Below are positions 49,438 through 60,424 of a DNA stretch of 64,000 bases, piece by piece. A program made the translations under genes and the position numbers. Every line of letters starts with the position of its first letter. Position 1 is the stretch's first letter. A model generated the notes under the pieces. That model made no database searches and had not been told where the DNA came from. It was given only the letters and a program-made list of their open reading frames with translations. The stretch is from Hysterangium stoloniferum (Eukaryota; Basidiomycota; Agaricomycetes; Hysterangiales; Hysterangiaceae), in assembly GCA_015178975.1 (NCBI GenBank), contig WHVD01000158.1, positions 62,001-126,000 on the forward strand, read 5' to 3'.

Positions 49438-50622
49438 ACATTGAAAAGGTTTTGAGAGTCACTGTATCTATATATAAAGATGGCAGAGGAGCCAAGAACT
49501 TTCCCAACTAGCTACTTTCTAGTTCCAGAGGAGAAGCTGTCCCTTGTCTTACCTTGACAATGACACACCCACCTCCATATGCAATTAGATAGAGGCTTTG
49601 CATCATGGAGGGAGTCTTTTCAAGGGCAAACATAGATGCTGGGAAATTTGGGATTTGAATCTGTATAGTGCATGGTACAAAACTATGGGGGGTGATGTCA
49701 GGTGATATTGCAGAAACTTTATTGAGGAACCTGAACTATAAGAAGCATAAATGGACTTACTATCTTTTGGAACCTGAGGACAAGTTGTGAGTGCTAGACA
49801 AGGGAACACCCCTTTCTTTAGTCTTCCCTGTACTTTGGTTCTAATTTATATTCCAGGTTCATGCCAGCTTGAATTATTCATGTGGTAATGACTTTGAATG
49901 ACAGTTGGGGGTGGAAGGTGGGCATTTTCATGGGTGAAACACTCTGCATTGGGCTTTCTTAGCTGGCCTGCATGAACATCATCAGGGTCTCACAGTTTGC
50001 AACACAGAATATCTAGGTACATTCCAAATATATCTTGCATGCACTCTTAAAGATATACTATGGAAAATTCCTATCCTATTTCCCTCACCAGAAGGCAGGG
50101 GATGGATGTGGTTGTATGTAAGTGGTACAATTGAGTCCTGGTTCACATCTGATACTGCAGGATGGTGAACAGGGAATTCTGATCCTGTAGTATATGAAAC
50201 TGTCTTGCATAATTGGCCTCCTCTAGAGCAGCTGGCTTTTCTTCTGGTATTGATGGCACATTCCCACCACTTTGAACCAGAGGCCAAGGAAGGGGATCAT
50301 TATGAGTATGCTTCTACTATCATCCCCACATGCAGAGTGACACTGAATCAGATCTGGCACATTTTAAATTTATGTCCTTAAATTCAGCAAGATGTATGCT
50401 GGATTGAGAATGAAGTGGCTCAGTATTTGGATTTGAAGGGAGAAGTGACACTTGACAGCTTGTGTGATGCAAGGGAGTGCAGATTGCTCCAGATGGAATG
50501 GAGGTGGATGTGTCTTTGCCAAGGTTAGATGAGGGACAGCTCCCTCCTCTTGAACAAGAAAGTAGCTTGTTGGGGAAGTTCTCAGATGCTCCACCATCTT
50601 TATATATAGATACTTCTGTGCC
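49438..50622. other. Probable gypsy gag/5' remnant
   Basis: Lies upstream of the gypsy pol on the minus strand, where gag and protease would be. Open frames at 49982-50287 and 50370-50714 on the minus strand show no recognisable capsid or CCHC motif. Heavily mutated. Confidence 0.35.
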
Positions 50623-50868
50623 TGTTGGAATACGAGTGTTACATAAACTTGTAACACATATCCCTTTGTTCTTGTCTCTTTATTCCCTTTGTTCCATCCC
50701 TTTTGTTGCCCCATTTAGTATTCTATTGTTTAGCAGACATATATAAGTAGCCTAATGTTCATGTATCTACTTATTCATTTGCCTAATCTTACTACAAGAT
50801 ATACACACAAACAGAATTTATATACTGTTCTTATAGTTCATTCGGAGCTTCTATATTTTATTTCAACA
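50623..50868 (-). mobile_element. Solo LTR (246 bp), family 2
   Basis: Reverse-oriented copy of the LTR at 19888-20143: starts TGTTGGAATACGAGTG and ends ATATTTTATTTCAACA on the plus strand. Perfect GTGCC duplications at 50618-50622 and 50869-50873. Confidence 0.92.
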
Positions 50869-50904
50869 GTGCCAAATAGTGATCCTTATTCTCACACTCA
50901 ACCT

Positions 50905-51207
50905 TTACTGCATACTGCCATCGGCAGCGATGAACTCAGCTAGGGCTTCAAGGTCCTTGTAGGTGCCGAGGATAATGGGGAGTGATAGGCCTTGAGAGGC
51001 AGTGCAGAGGGTGTGGCAGTGTTCCTCATGAAGGGGGCACTCAGAAAGGATGTGGAGGTGGGACTGGATGTCTTCTGTGCCACAGGGACAGGAGGTGGGG
51101 AGGGAGGAAACATTGGTAGTAGGTGCCGAAGAAGCTGTGGCCCAAGATGGCCTGGATGACACACCATATTCCTTGTGGAACTTTGAGAGTTTCACAGCAG
51201 GGGGCAA
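50905..51207 (-). pseudogene. LINE polyprotein C-terminal fragment
   Basis: Minus-strand frame with SCPCGTEDIQSHLHILSECP, the CxC...H...H...C type zinc motif found at the end of many LINE reverse-transcriptase polyproteins. It ends in ALAEFIAADGSMQ. Nothing upstream encodes the rest, so it is a 5'-truncated remnant. Confidence 0.55.
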
Positions 51208-53139
51208 TGCAAAAGCTCTCCAGCCAAATTCAGCACATTCTTACTCTGCTTGACTCTGGCATTTCTGGAGCTCAAATCTGTCACCAAACTCATCTCAGCA
51301 GTGCCACAACCAGTTGTATTCACTCTGAGCATCATCCTGACCTCCCCAAGTCCTCTGATGGCTGTCCCACCAAGCTTACCACTACCAATATCAACTATGC
51401 TAGATGGACTCGGTCTGTTGTCATGTCACGGTGTAAGGGCAGTCCTCCAGGCTTCTAGTATGTTCTGTTGAGCATGATGAGCCGCCAGAAACACAATCAA
51501 GGAAAACATGGTCACTTTCTGTGTGCCAAAGACGACGAAAATAGCTATTCCGACTGTGAAGACGAACAATTGCATGATTAGTTGCAGTCAAAATGACGGA
51601 AACAGTTTAAGGACGACTCTTACGAGCTGACTCCAAAACCTGACCCACACCGTCTACCTTTGCAGCGCTTTCCTTACTGATCCGATTCATAGCAGTCAGG
51701 CTTATGTGCCAAAATATTGGTAAGTTTCATAGTGCAGAAGAGGAGTAATATTACCCACAAAAGGGCCGCAATCTGTATTAAGTTGAAAATGAGTACCCGT
51801 ATGGCCAAATGCACATTCACGTGATATGAGTGAAAGGACGGTCCATCGACGTCCCATGCTTCAGGGGGAGACTTTTTAGTAACAAGAAGGTATATTGTCC
51901 ACACTATTTCGTTCAAATAACGGAAATGAACTATGATGCCAGTCGGTCTTGGGAGTCAATTAACGACGAACCTTCGAAGCACACATTCCAGAGTCCACAA
52001 ACAGCCATAAATGGGCCTATGCACCTACTTCTAAAGCGGAGAAAAAACTGATGGACACGCGTAGAGAGGCAAAACAACACCTACGCAGTGATCTGGTGGG
52101 TTGGTCCCCGGTCTACACAGAAAGGATATGGTCGTAGCAGGACCTTCATCGGCGGTCTTGTTGTTATCTGGTATTTGAACGAGGTCAGTGATCTCTACCG
52201 CTTGACTTGAAGAAAGCCTGAGCTCGGACAATGGTCGAGAAAACGATCCAAATGACCAAAGTTGCGTAAGGTGCAATCATAAGCTGGTGACATATGTCAA
52301 TCCCTGTGGAACATATGGAATTGGACTACACACCATCCATCGCGCCCCCCTAGACCTCTTAAGAATGCACACTTTCCCCTTAATTGCTGAATTTATTTCG
52401 GACCACAGCTTGAAACGTATTTCGGTAATGATATCTTCATACTTATTTATAAAAATGATATAATACCTGAAAAACTAAACAAGATATTGAAATGGCGACC
52501 CCAAATTTATCTCACTTCAATGCAGTCGGAGACAACAGCAATCGAATTGCATTACATTGGTCCGACGGCATCCATCAAGATGGATTGTGCCAGGCAAATG
52601 GGAAAGATCGTTATCCGTGTCTGTTGACCAGTCATAAACCTTCAGAAGTTGAGTAAGGTTTCCGGGCGATACAGATAACAGTAGCGTGGCAAATAAAGAG
52701 GGACGGACGTTGAAAGGACCTACAGTAAATTGGCGACGACCGTGCATATTAATGCAGACAAGTGCACATTGATCAAGAAAGGGTTTTTCCGCTGTGGCAA
52801 CGACTTCACAAGATACAATGTTCCAAGGAGAAAGCAACTGAGTCGTTATTCCCGTCAAGTTGAAAGATATCCATAAAATCGTTACGACCGTATACATATG
52901 TTATACGACTCAGGATTTTGATGACTTATTGGGACTTGAGTGAACTGAAACGCGGGCTTCGTCAAGTTCGACGGATAATGAACCAACGTGCTGGTTAAAT
53001 ATAGATGTATACAAGAAGAAGGCAGGCTGATGCAATGAAAATAAAATCCGTAGGGGAGAAAATCCAGCTCTTCCGGCACTAGATACGATTGCTCCTGCTT
53101 ATATGTGTATCGCGGTTCATGGTCTAGTTTCTAATATTG
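51208..53139. other. Possible decayed membrane/secreted protein gene(s), minus strand
   Basis: Several minus-strand pieces look weakly coding: a signal-peptide-like MIAPYATLVIWIVFSTIVRA near 52280; ITDLVQIPDNNKTADEGPAT with FLCRPGTNPPDHCVG at about 52075-52210, one base out of frame with it; a membrane helix (IQIAALLWVILLLFC) at 51674-51916; and a frame at 52517-52897 with FLDQCALVCINMHGRRQFTV. A tail reading ISKESAAKVDGVGQVLESAR ends near 51624. I cannot join these into one open gene and recognise no family. Confidence 0.3.
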
Positions 53140-53309
53140 GTATCAGTGGGAAGATCAAGTGATCGACGAATTCACCCCATGACTAGTGCCAATCAAAGAA
53201 GGGTGTTTGTTTGGCAATGCGCGGTTACACAATTCCCAGGGGATTGCCAACGAGACCATCATGGTCATGGGCGGAATCCGTGGTCACAAAATGGCAGCAG
53301 GACTCGCCT

Positions 53310-53480
53310 AGATACCTGGGGGTCGAGACTGATGAGCTAACTAGCCATGAAGTAGGGCCTTATCTAACAAGATGGCATAGGTCTAAGAGGCAGTGCGGAC
53401 CACCTGGGGGTGGACACTGATGAACCTAATCAGCCACGATCCTCCCGTGTCATCTGCCTAACAAGATAGCTTCGGTCTAG
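53310..53480. repeat. Diverged tandem duplication of about 90 bp
   Basis: CTGGGGGTCGAGACTGATGA at 53319 recurs as CTGGGGGTGGACACTGATGA at 53404, followed in both by AGCCA...CTAACAAGAT(G/A)GC and GGTCTA(A/G). Non-coding. Confidence 0.55.
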
Positions 53481-54632
53481 CCGCAGTTGTCACATGGACC
53501 GTCTAAACGTTCGATGTGCCACCAACTGGGATCAAAGAAACCAAATTGTGCTAATGATGAATGATTTCCATGCTTAGTTATTTGTCCTACTGTGATTACA
53601 AACGTGTCACAGGTAGTCGTAATGGTGGCCCTTCGCCTTCTGCCCGCGCTCCAATCAAACACAACATCACATATGCGCGGATGGTTTTGAACAATTTTCT
53701 TTATTTTACTTTGTATTAGTTTAACTGTAAATATATATATTTTAAACATTCGTTTTGATAAGACAATCATTTAAAAATACTGCCAAAACTTCTGTCCCAG
53801 CAAGCATCTATTAACTTCCATATCCATATCCATGATGACTCAAAGTGCTTCTTACATATGGACAGCCACACCCTGCCCTCTGTAGGTGTCTGGTTCATCC
53901 AATCCTTTGCTTCATAGCGGACATGGTCTATCGGTACATCTCGTCTGTCCTCATGTGGCTGGTTCCCTCTTTTCAAAGCCGCCCCGATGGACCAGGGCCT
54001 GTGCGGCACCGTGGTAAAATGAAATGTTTTTTAGATGGACATCATGACCCGACATATTTATGTTCACCTCAAGTCTGAGTGTTACATAAAGTAATGTGAT
54101 ATGTGATTCTGGTAACCAGCGATACCTGGTAATCACCTTGAACTTCACAATAAAACATTTCATCATCACAGAACTAAGGGCTTTCCAACAAGGATTGAAA
54201 CGCCTCCAACTCCAGACCGCTCTCCTGGAAGACGCCTGTGGAGATCTACATATCTCAATTACTTCACACGCGCCTGCTGGGTTGAATTTTTTTTTTTTTA
54301 TCCCCAAGTGAAATCCACGTTGCATGACCAGAGCTATATATAGTCCACCTCAGATTTAAATTTACATCGTGTGCGTTTGGAAGCAATGTCCACCACTAAT
54401 CAAATAATGCTAGGACATTTCGAACGCTGGCCAAGACTTATTGCCTTCCACCGGCCCCGTAACACCTTGCCCATTAATCTTGAAGAAACCACTTGACCAT
54501 CATCGCCGATACGCCATTGTTCCTGCAAAGAACCTGGCGCCTACTTAGGCGACCCCGCATTTGCTCCTTGCTGAAGCGTCTTTGCCTCGTTTTGCCTTAC
54601 ATTTGGGAGCTGGACAATGCTTTTGTGGATAG
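53481..54632. other. No supported gene
   Basis: Minus-strand frames at 53767-54009 and 53951-54325 overlap and have no domain. A T run near 54288 may be a retroposon tail, but no duplication was found. Confidence 0.4.
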
Positions 54633-54654
54633 TGTTAAAAGTGTAGATAATGAA

Positions 54655-54726
54655 TGGCCAGACTGGGGATTGAACCCAGGGCTTCTGCATATATAGCAGG
54701 GGTGTTAACCATTACACCACCTGACC
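54655..54726 (-). tRNA. tRNA-like gene in TRIM LTR 1
   Basis: 72 nt read on the minus strand from GGTCAGG to TCTGGCCA. Acceptor stem of 7 pairs (two G-U), D arm within TGGTGTAATGG (a perfect Pol III A box), anticodon stem CTGC/GCAG, a 7-nt loop TATATAT, and T arm with B box GGGTTCAATCC. By position the anticodon is UAU, but position 33 is A instead of the near-universal U, so decoding function is doubtful. A TTTT Pol III terminator follows within 20 nt, at the LTR end. Confidence 0.65.
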
Positions 54727-54939
54727 CTGGGAAGCATTGCTAGCATTACTCAATCTAACACACTCCCTTAATGCTAGCACTCAACTATACTATAAGCAGA
54801 TATAGGTCCTCTCTGGCTCTTTTGTCCAGACTTGTCCACTATACCACACACAAATATAGCTGTTCACTCTACACACAGGAACCATGCCCTATATAGCACA
54901 CAGTGGGGCCCATAACCTGTTAAAAGTGTAGATAATGAA

Positions 54940-55011
54940 TGGCCAGACTGGGGATTGAACCCAGGGCTTCTGCATATATAGCAGGGGTGTTAACCATTAC
55001 ACCACCTGACC
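54940..55011 (-). tRNA. tRNA-like gene in TRIM LTR 2
   Basis: Same 72-nt sequence and position in the LTR as the copy at 54655-54726; the two substitutions of this LTR fall outside it. Confidence 0.65.
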
Positions 55012-55222
55012 CTGGGAAGCACTGCTAGCATTACTCAAACTAACACACTCCCTTAATGCTAGCACTCAACTATACTATAAGCAGATATAGGTCCTCTCTG
55101 GCTCTTTTGTCCAGACTTGTCCACTATACCACACACAAATATAGCTGTTCACTCTACACACAGGAACCATGCCCTATAGCACACAGCGGGGCCCATAACC
55201 TGTTAAAAGTGTAGATAATGAA

Positions 55223-55294
55223 TGGCCAGACTGGGGATTGAACCCAGGGCTTCTGCATATATAGCAGGGGTGTTAACCATTACACCACCTGACC
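55223..55294 (-). tRNA. tRNA-like gene in TRIM LTR 3
   Basis: Third copy, identical to those at 54655-54726 and 54940-55011, with A box, B box and TTTT terminator. It lies in the LTR that is 5' with respect to the element's minus-strand reading. Confidence 0.65.
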
Positions 55295-55333
55295 CTGGGA
55301 AGCATTGCTAGCATTACTCAATCTAACAGATAG

Positions 55334-56197
55334 ATGTTATACAACACATACTCAACATACATCTTTAACCTAATAATAATGAAGGTTACTTAAAGCATAG
55401 GTTTGAATTGGCCAATGCGACATTGCCATCAATTAATCAGAAGATCTCTGCCTGAGGCTTTTCAGAATTTAGGTGACCTCAAGAGGTCAAAATGAAACAC
55501 TCAATGTTCAGACTACACTGGTCGTTTTTCATACCTGGTAATTGACTTTTTTTAGAATGCCAAATAATGTTGGTCCAAGCAAACGCCATTTCGAATACTG
55601 CATACTACTGGGCATGTGGCGTGGGAAAAGGAGTTTTAACTTTGTATAATACTCTGGCACAGACAGAAATAATAACAATGTCCACCCATAGTGTCCTCAC
55701 ATTATTCAACTTATGCTCCCTTGTTTCATTTGTACAGCATCACTGCCTAGTTAGGCTTATAGCTGGTTATTGTCCCAACCTTCGAATATATATAGACTGC
55801 TCTAAGTGACACGGCTCTACTCCAATATTCCCCTCCATAACTCTGGTACCAATTCTTGTCATTTCTCATTTTCCACCCAGCCTTACTTTGCGCCCCCCAA
55901 CTCTCCACTTCCGACTTGCAAATCATACAAAACTTTATCATCTGGCCCCCAACCTCAAATTTTATCACTTGACGCGCCACCCGCTATTCCTCTCATTGTC
56001 TCCAACCACAGCGAAAAATAATCAACATCACGCATATCAGCAGGTAGGCTTCCTCAACATCTAGTCATCTCTTACCACATGTCTTTCTGTTTAGTGTTTC
56101 TTGTTTATAGACATCTTTGTTGTCTTTCCTCGTTCCCCAACTCCTCCCCCGATATAGCCCCTAATCATATTGCCCCGTGTTATCAATTTTTCTCTCG
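55334..56197. other. Intergenic and possible 5' exon of the forkhead-like gene
   Basis: No independent gene. The part 55806-56040 is C/A/T-rich, and GCATATCAGCAG before a GTAGGC donor at about 56043 could end an upstream coding exon spliced to the CAG just before GGAACC at 56210. I found no convincing ATG for it. Confidence 0.35.
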
Positions 56198-57670
56198 ATG
56201 TCCTTTCAGGGAACCAAATCGCAGCGCACACCCCATCGTGTTAGGCACAAACAGAACGATGCCTTCGATAACAGATCAGTCTTTGCCGGTGAAAAGTTTG
56301 CTGTTGAACATCCAAAGGACAAATACCACGACAAAATTGAAGATAACTCTTCCCACCGCGCGATTAAACATGACGAAGAACCTGAGTCCGGTGTAAGTGG
56401 CATCGAATCCAATTACTATCAGACGACAAGGACCCTCGTTTCACGCGACTACTATCCTCTTCCGCATCACCAAGAGTATTTCAATAGATATGAAGCATCT
56501 TATCGTAGGCTCATTTTGATTAATTGTGCTATATCCGTCACTCAGGCTTCCTCCGTGTTATCCCATGTAGCTAACGCACCCCCCATTGGTGCAGGCTTCA
56601 ACCTCGCGGACTTGACAGACGGAGTACCGAATCAGAAGGGCGGTCGTCCCTCTCATCTACCTCGTGTCTTAATCAATTGCGCCCTGTATGGCGCCCCAGA
56701 ACAGAACCTGACATTAGAAGAAATCAATATTGCCATTGCGCGGCGGTTTAGTTGGTATTCTGACCCAAAAAATTTTGGATGGAAGGTGCGTAGCCAGTCA
56801 AAATACAAGGGAGACTATCAGCTTATTTACTGATTTTTTAAGAAAATTATTTCTCAGGAATTATCTCGCTCCCCCGAATTTATGACGGTGAAAGGAACCC
56901 TGGGCGATGGTACCTACGTAAGCCAATTTCAAATTTTCGTAATCCTTTGTGCTGGAAAATTAACGCTAAAGCAGGGGTCTTGGTGGACGCGAACGAGCAA
57001 GAAACCTCCTGTCATTGTAACTCGGGCTCGTACTGTGGAGAGCCAGGGAAGGTGGAAGCAAGGGGCCGAATCTACTCCGGATCCTCCAGATCGAAAAGCT
57101 TTTCGTTCAGAACGTCCTGCATCTCACCATGGCTCCAGGCAGCATGCCGGCCGATATAATTCCAGTCCACAGCCTCCAGGTGCAGCCTGTAACCCACGTC
57201 AAGAGGGCACCCCCCAACCCCCTCCTGCCAACGTTGCTGACTATCCCACCATCTTACATCCGATTCCCTTTCGTCCTCTCCCCGTCCGACGTTTGGCCGA
57301 TCTCGCGCGTTCCACGTATATTCCCCCATCTTCGAATTCATCCTCACACGTCCCTTCACACTCTACTTTCTTTTCGATGCCACCTCAGACGTACGTCCCC
57401 ACACGTAACACGCCCTTTCTGTCGTCGAGAGCCTCCTTTCATAGCCCAAACCAAGCAAACGTACCGCCGAATGCAGAATCATTCCCGCCTAGAACCACCC
57501 ATCAACCTCCCAGCCACATACTACAACAGCCAGCTCCTCCACCTCGCCAAGATCCCTACCTGCATCCTTATGATTTAGCCCACCAACAATCATACGATCA
57601 CACTACATATTCCATGAGTGCTTACCCAAATGATATAGGGACCGCGGCACCTGGTCTAGAATATGCTTGA
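56198..57670 (+). CDS. Divergent forkhead-domain transcription factor candidate, 452 aa
   Basis: Three exons, 56198-56785, 56843-56917 and 56975-57670, total 1359 nt. ATG at 56198 is the first in-frame start; an extra 5' exon is possible. Residues about 149-230 match the winged-helix layout of forkhead proteins: GRPSHLPRVLINCALYGAPE for helix 1, NLTLEEINIAIARRFSWYSD for helix 2, FGWK, then KIISQELSRSPEFM where the recognition helix NSIRHNLSLSxxF belongs, and GTLGDGTYGSWWT for the wing. The Asn and His that contact DNA bases in forkhead proteins are not there. Choosing the CAG acceptor 15 nt downstream would instead delete five residues of this helix. The long C-terminus is Pro/Ser/His-rich, like an activation region. 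Presumably nuclear; DNA target unknown. Confidence 0.72.
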
Positions 57671-58976
57671 CATGTTTCATAGACACAGAAGAAAAAAACA
57701 AGTAGCAATAGGCAATATGTGGCGGGCCTATGTTCTTGACCGTGCAATAGTGCTGAGTGTACCAAACTAGAACGTGCTTGATAGTCAATAGATCATATGT
57801 AAATTGAACACCTGTCTCGGTGAGCGTAAAAACCATGACGGGCGTCTGATCATGTATATATTCCCACGAAATTTCCAGTATTTAAAAGCGCCTATGTGAT
57901 AAGTAATACTCAGTCGACACACTTGGGGTGAAAATCGACTGAGGGTGGTGCTGACGAGTACTATAATTAGGCCTGGTGGAGGCTGACAAGTGAGTGTCAA
58001 TTTTTTTTTCTTTTTTGCTGACTTTCCTGTAGGAAGATAGCCTAGTTTTAATGAGCGTGGTAGGTCATATGTATGAGTGAAAATAGAGATGGGGGTATCG
58101 GCCCCGGTCAGGTGACCCGTGTACGAGCACACTTCAACAGCTTAGCGATCTCATATATGTTAGCTTTTAGACCAACTGGTAGTAATTAGCAACTTTTCTT
58201 GTCTGTTGAGCCAATTCTCTGGCATGTTACATGGCTTTGATCCTTTAACCCTAGTATACTTTTGGCCAGGCCATGTAGTTCTGGAGTAAATATCAAGCCT
58301 TGTATCCCCCGGTCCACTTGTATATCCACTTTGATCCCCTGAAGGATAAAGCTGGCGTTGGTTGTTATATTTCGAAAGAATTTTATCATAAATTAATCAT
58401 TACATCAATAAACTGAAATAATGTGAAACACTTCACTTTCTTGCCACACAGACTTAGCAGTATTTTATCTACAACACATGCCAAAGGTGACGTAAAGAGA
58501 GCTGGAATAACTTCTACTAGACTTTCATTTTTTGTTTATTTATTTGAGATCTCCTCATTACATTTTATTTTTTGTACACAAATACCCCGGTCGGCAAGTT
58601 TTTTCCAGCCAAATAATTGGCCGAAGTATACTGCACTACATTTATTATTATTATTAAGGTTACATACATTCGTTTTTATTTTTATTTTTTCACAAAAATA
58701 ACTTGGTTGGCGAATTCTTGAAATTCGTGGGAATATATACGTAATCAGGCGCCCGCTGGATTTGTGATTTTCAAAGTTCGCCCTGTCTCTCCAAGTATAT
58801 CCCATAAAGAAAAAATCTTGTCAAAATTGCTTTTTTTATTGTCTCCTGCTAATGCACCAAGGGCCGATGTCTCTGGGGCGTGTTGAATTTTGGACTGTGG
58901 GTGGTTTTGCGGCGCAATGCAACAATTCAGGTTGTGATTATATGCATGTTGAATCATGGATCATCATCGTAGATCG
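57671..58976. other. Intergenic, no gene seen
   Basis: AT-rich, with T-rich runs near 58000 and 58520-58700. Short frames lack domains. Confidence 0.5.
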
Positions 58977-59248
58977 TATTAAAAATAGTATGAGTTGACT
59001 CTATTGCAATACACAATATACAAGGGTTTAATAAGCTTGTAATAAAAGTACTTTGTGTCTCAATATCTTGTGTCAGTTAGTGTAGCACCTCCTGACAATA
59101 TAGGTTGGATGCTCTGGGAGGTGTATAGTGGTTCTGACACACATTAACCTCCAAATGCATGGTCCACAATTAGCATCTTCATATGAAAAGTTGCAATAAT
59201 TGGTGGACTCCCCCTATAAAAAGGTGTGTTTCATCATCAAATTTAACA
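58977..59248 (-). mobile_element. Solo LTR, family 1, 272 bp with perfect target duplication
   Basis: Reverse copy of 13554-13825, same length, flanked by GATCG at 58972-58976 and 59249-59253. Starts TATTAAAAATAGTATGAG and ends CATCAAATTTAACA on the plus strand. Confidence 0.92.
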
Positions 59249-59253
59249 GATCG

Positions 59254-60424
59254 TGGGGTTTGTCTATTTCTGTGTGGTTCCAGAGAGCTGCTGTAGTTCT
59301 AGCACAGCCCTCGTTTCCTATTCTCTTAGCTCAAATCAACCCTTCTTATTTTAAGCTCGCTTCCTCGCTCTATCCAGATCTCACTTTCCCCTTTATCACT
59401 CCCTTATTTTATCTATCCCGCCGCTCATGGGCTCAACTGACTCGTTCTATAACACTCTGTTTCCCTTCTAAATATGTCCGATTATGCATGGAGTCATAGC
59501 GGGTTTGAAGAACCTGCTGTGAGGTTCGAATAGGTACCTTAACTACTTGCATTTAATCCAGATTAATTGAAGTCAATCAACTTTTATCTTGTCTAAGAAA
59601 ACCTCTGTGCATTGATTTGGTCCACTTGAATGTTCACGGATTAGGGGTTCACTCTGACTGCACTCGGCGTCTCATCCTTTCCCTAAAGTTTCCACTCGTC
59701 CCTTTCAGTTTAAGGTGCAAAGTCGCCCAGTACTAGCCGCATGGGATCAACTGCTTCTGCACCTTCAACTGTCTCTGATTGCTGCCACTTGGCAACGGAC
59801 GGTGGCGGTTCACTCGTACTTGAAGTAACATTTGGTGTATTGTTTGTTGCGACGGAGTCGATTAAGCGTGTCAATCATAGAAGCAGTTACCTTTGGGGAG
59901 ATTCAAATAGATATGCGAATGTAGTGGTTTTACGATATTATACGAACACCTTCGCGGACGCCACGATGATGCGCATCGACGCAACGACTTTGATTTCTAG
60001 GCACAGCTACGGCAAGTCTGGTTTTTTCTCATCTATTTTTATATTCCATTATTCATTGACCAGGTAGTCATCGTATATCTAATCCTTATTTCGCATACAG
60101 TCGATTTCAAAGTCTGTGCATGTAGGGGGATTCAAAACTTGCGGCACACAGGCAGCTTCACAAAGATACTCGAAAAAGTAGTATCCCGTATCTTGTCCAG
60201 TATACTCTTGATAATACTGCACAAATATCTGGTGTCGTACCAATCCGATCTTGAAATAAAGGAGGTTGCGGAGTCTATGCGATTGACACAATATAACTAA
60301 TGATCGCTACCGATTATTCCGCTACTATTAAGACATCGCAGTCCCAAATTACGTTGCTTAACCGTGGAGTTGAAGGGATGTTGGGCAGAATTAGGATAGC
60401 GGTGTAAGCGAAATAAGGCTTTTA
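59254..60424. other. Intergenic with two small doubtful frames
   Basis: A plus-strand frame of 108 codons (59741-60067) and a minus-strand frame of 70 codons (60079-60291, with YCSQ-free text such as YYQEYTGQDTGYYFFEYL and CEAACVPQVLNPPTC) have no recognisable family. The second, rich in Cys and aromatic residues, may be an exon of an unresolved gene. Confidence 0.35.

Larger units (their letters stand above)
54633..55328 (-). mobile_element. Tandem TRIM array: LTR-internal-LTR-internal-LTR with tRNA-bearing LTRs
   Basis: Three 128-bp LTRs (54633-54760, 54918-55045, 55201-55328) alternate with two internal segments of 157 and 155 bp. The whole array is flanked by one GATAG duplication (54628-54632 and 55329-55333), so it arose from one insertion followed by unequal recombination. 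LTRs start TGTTA and end TAACA. On the minus strand the 5' LTR is followed by GGTTATGGGCCCC, a copia-type primer site complementary to the initiator tRNA-Met anticodon arm, and the 3' LTR is preceded by the purine tract AAGGGAGTG. LTR1 and LTR3 look identical; LTR2 differs at two bases. No coding capacity. Each LTR holds a tRNA-like gene. Confidence 0.92.

Noticed and set aside
54633-55328. A three-copy tandem tRNA gene cluster
   Set aside because: The units sit in LTRs with TGTTA/TAACA ends, a primer site, a purine tract and one outer target duplication, so the tandem arises from LTR recombination.
13554-59248. The two inverted 272-bp repeats as termini of one giant 45-kb mobile element
   Set aside because: Each copy has its own perfect and different 5-bp target duplication, which marks independent solo-LTR insertions.
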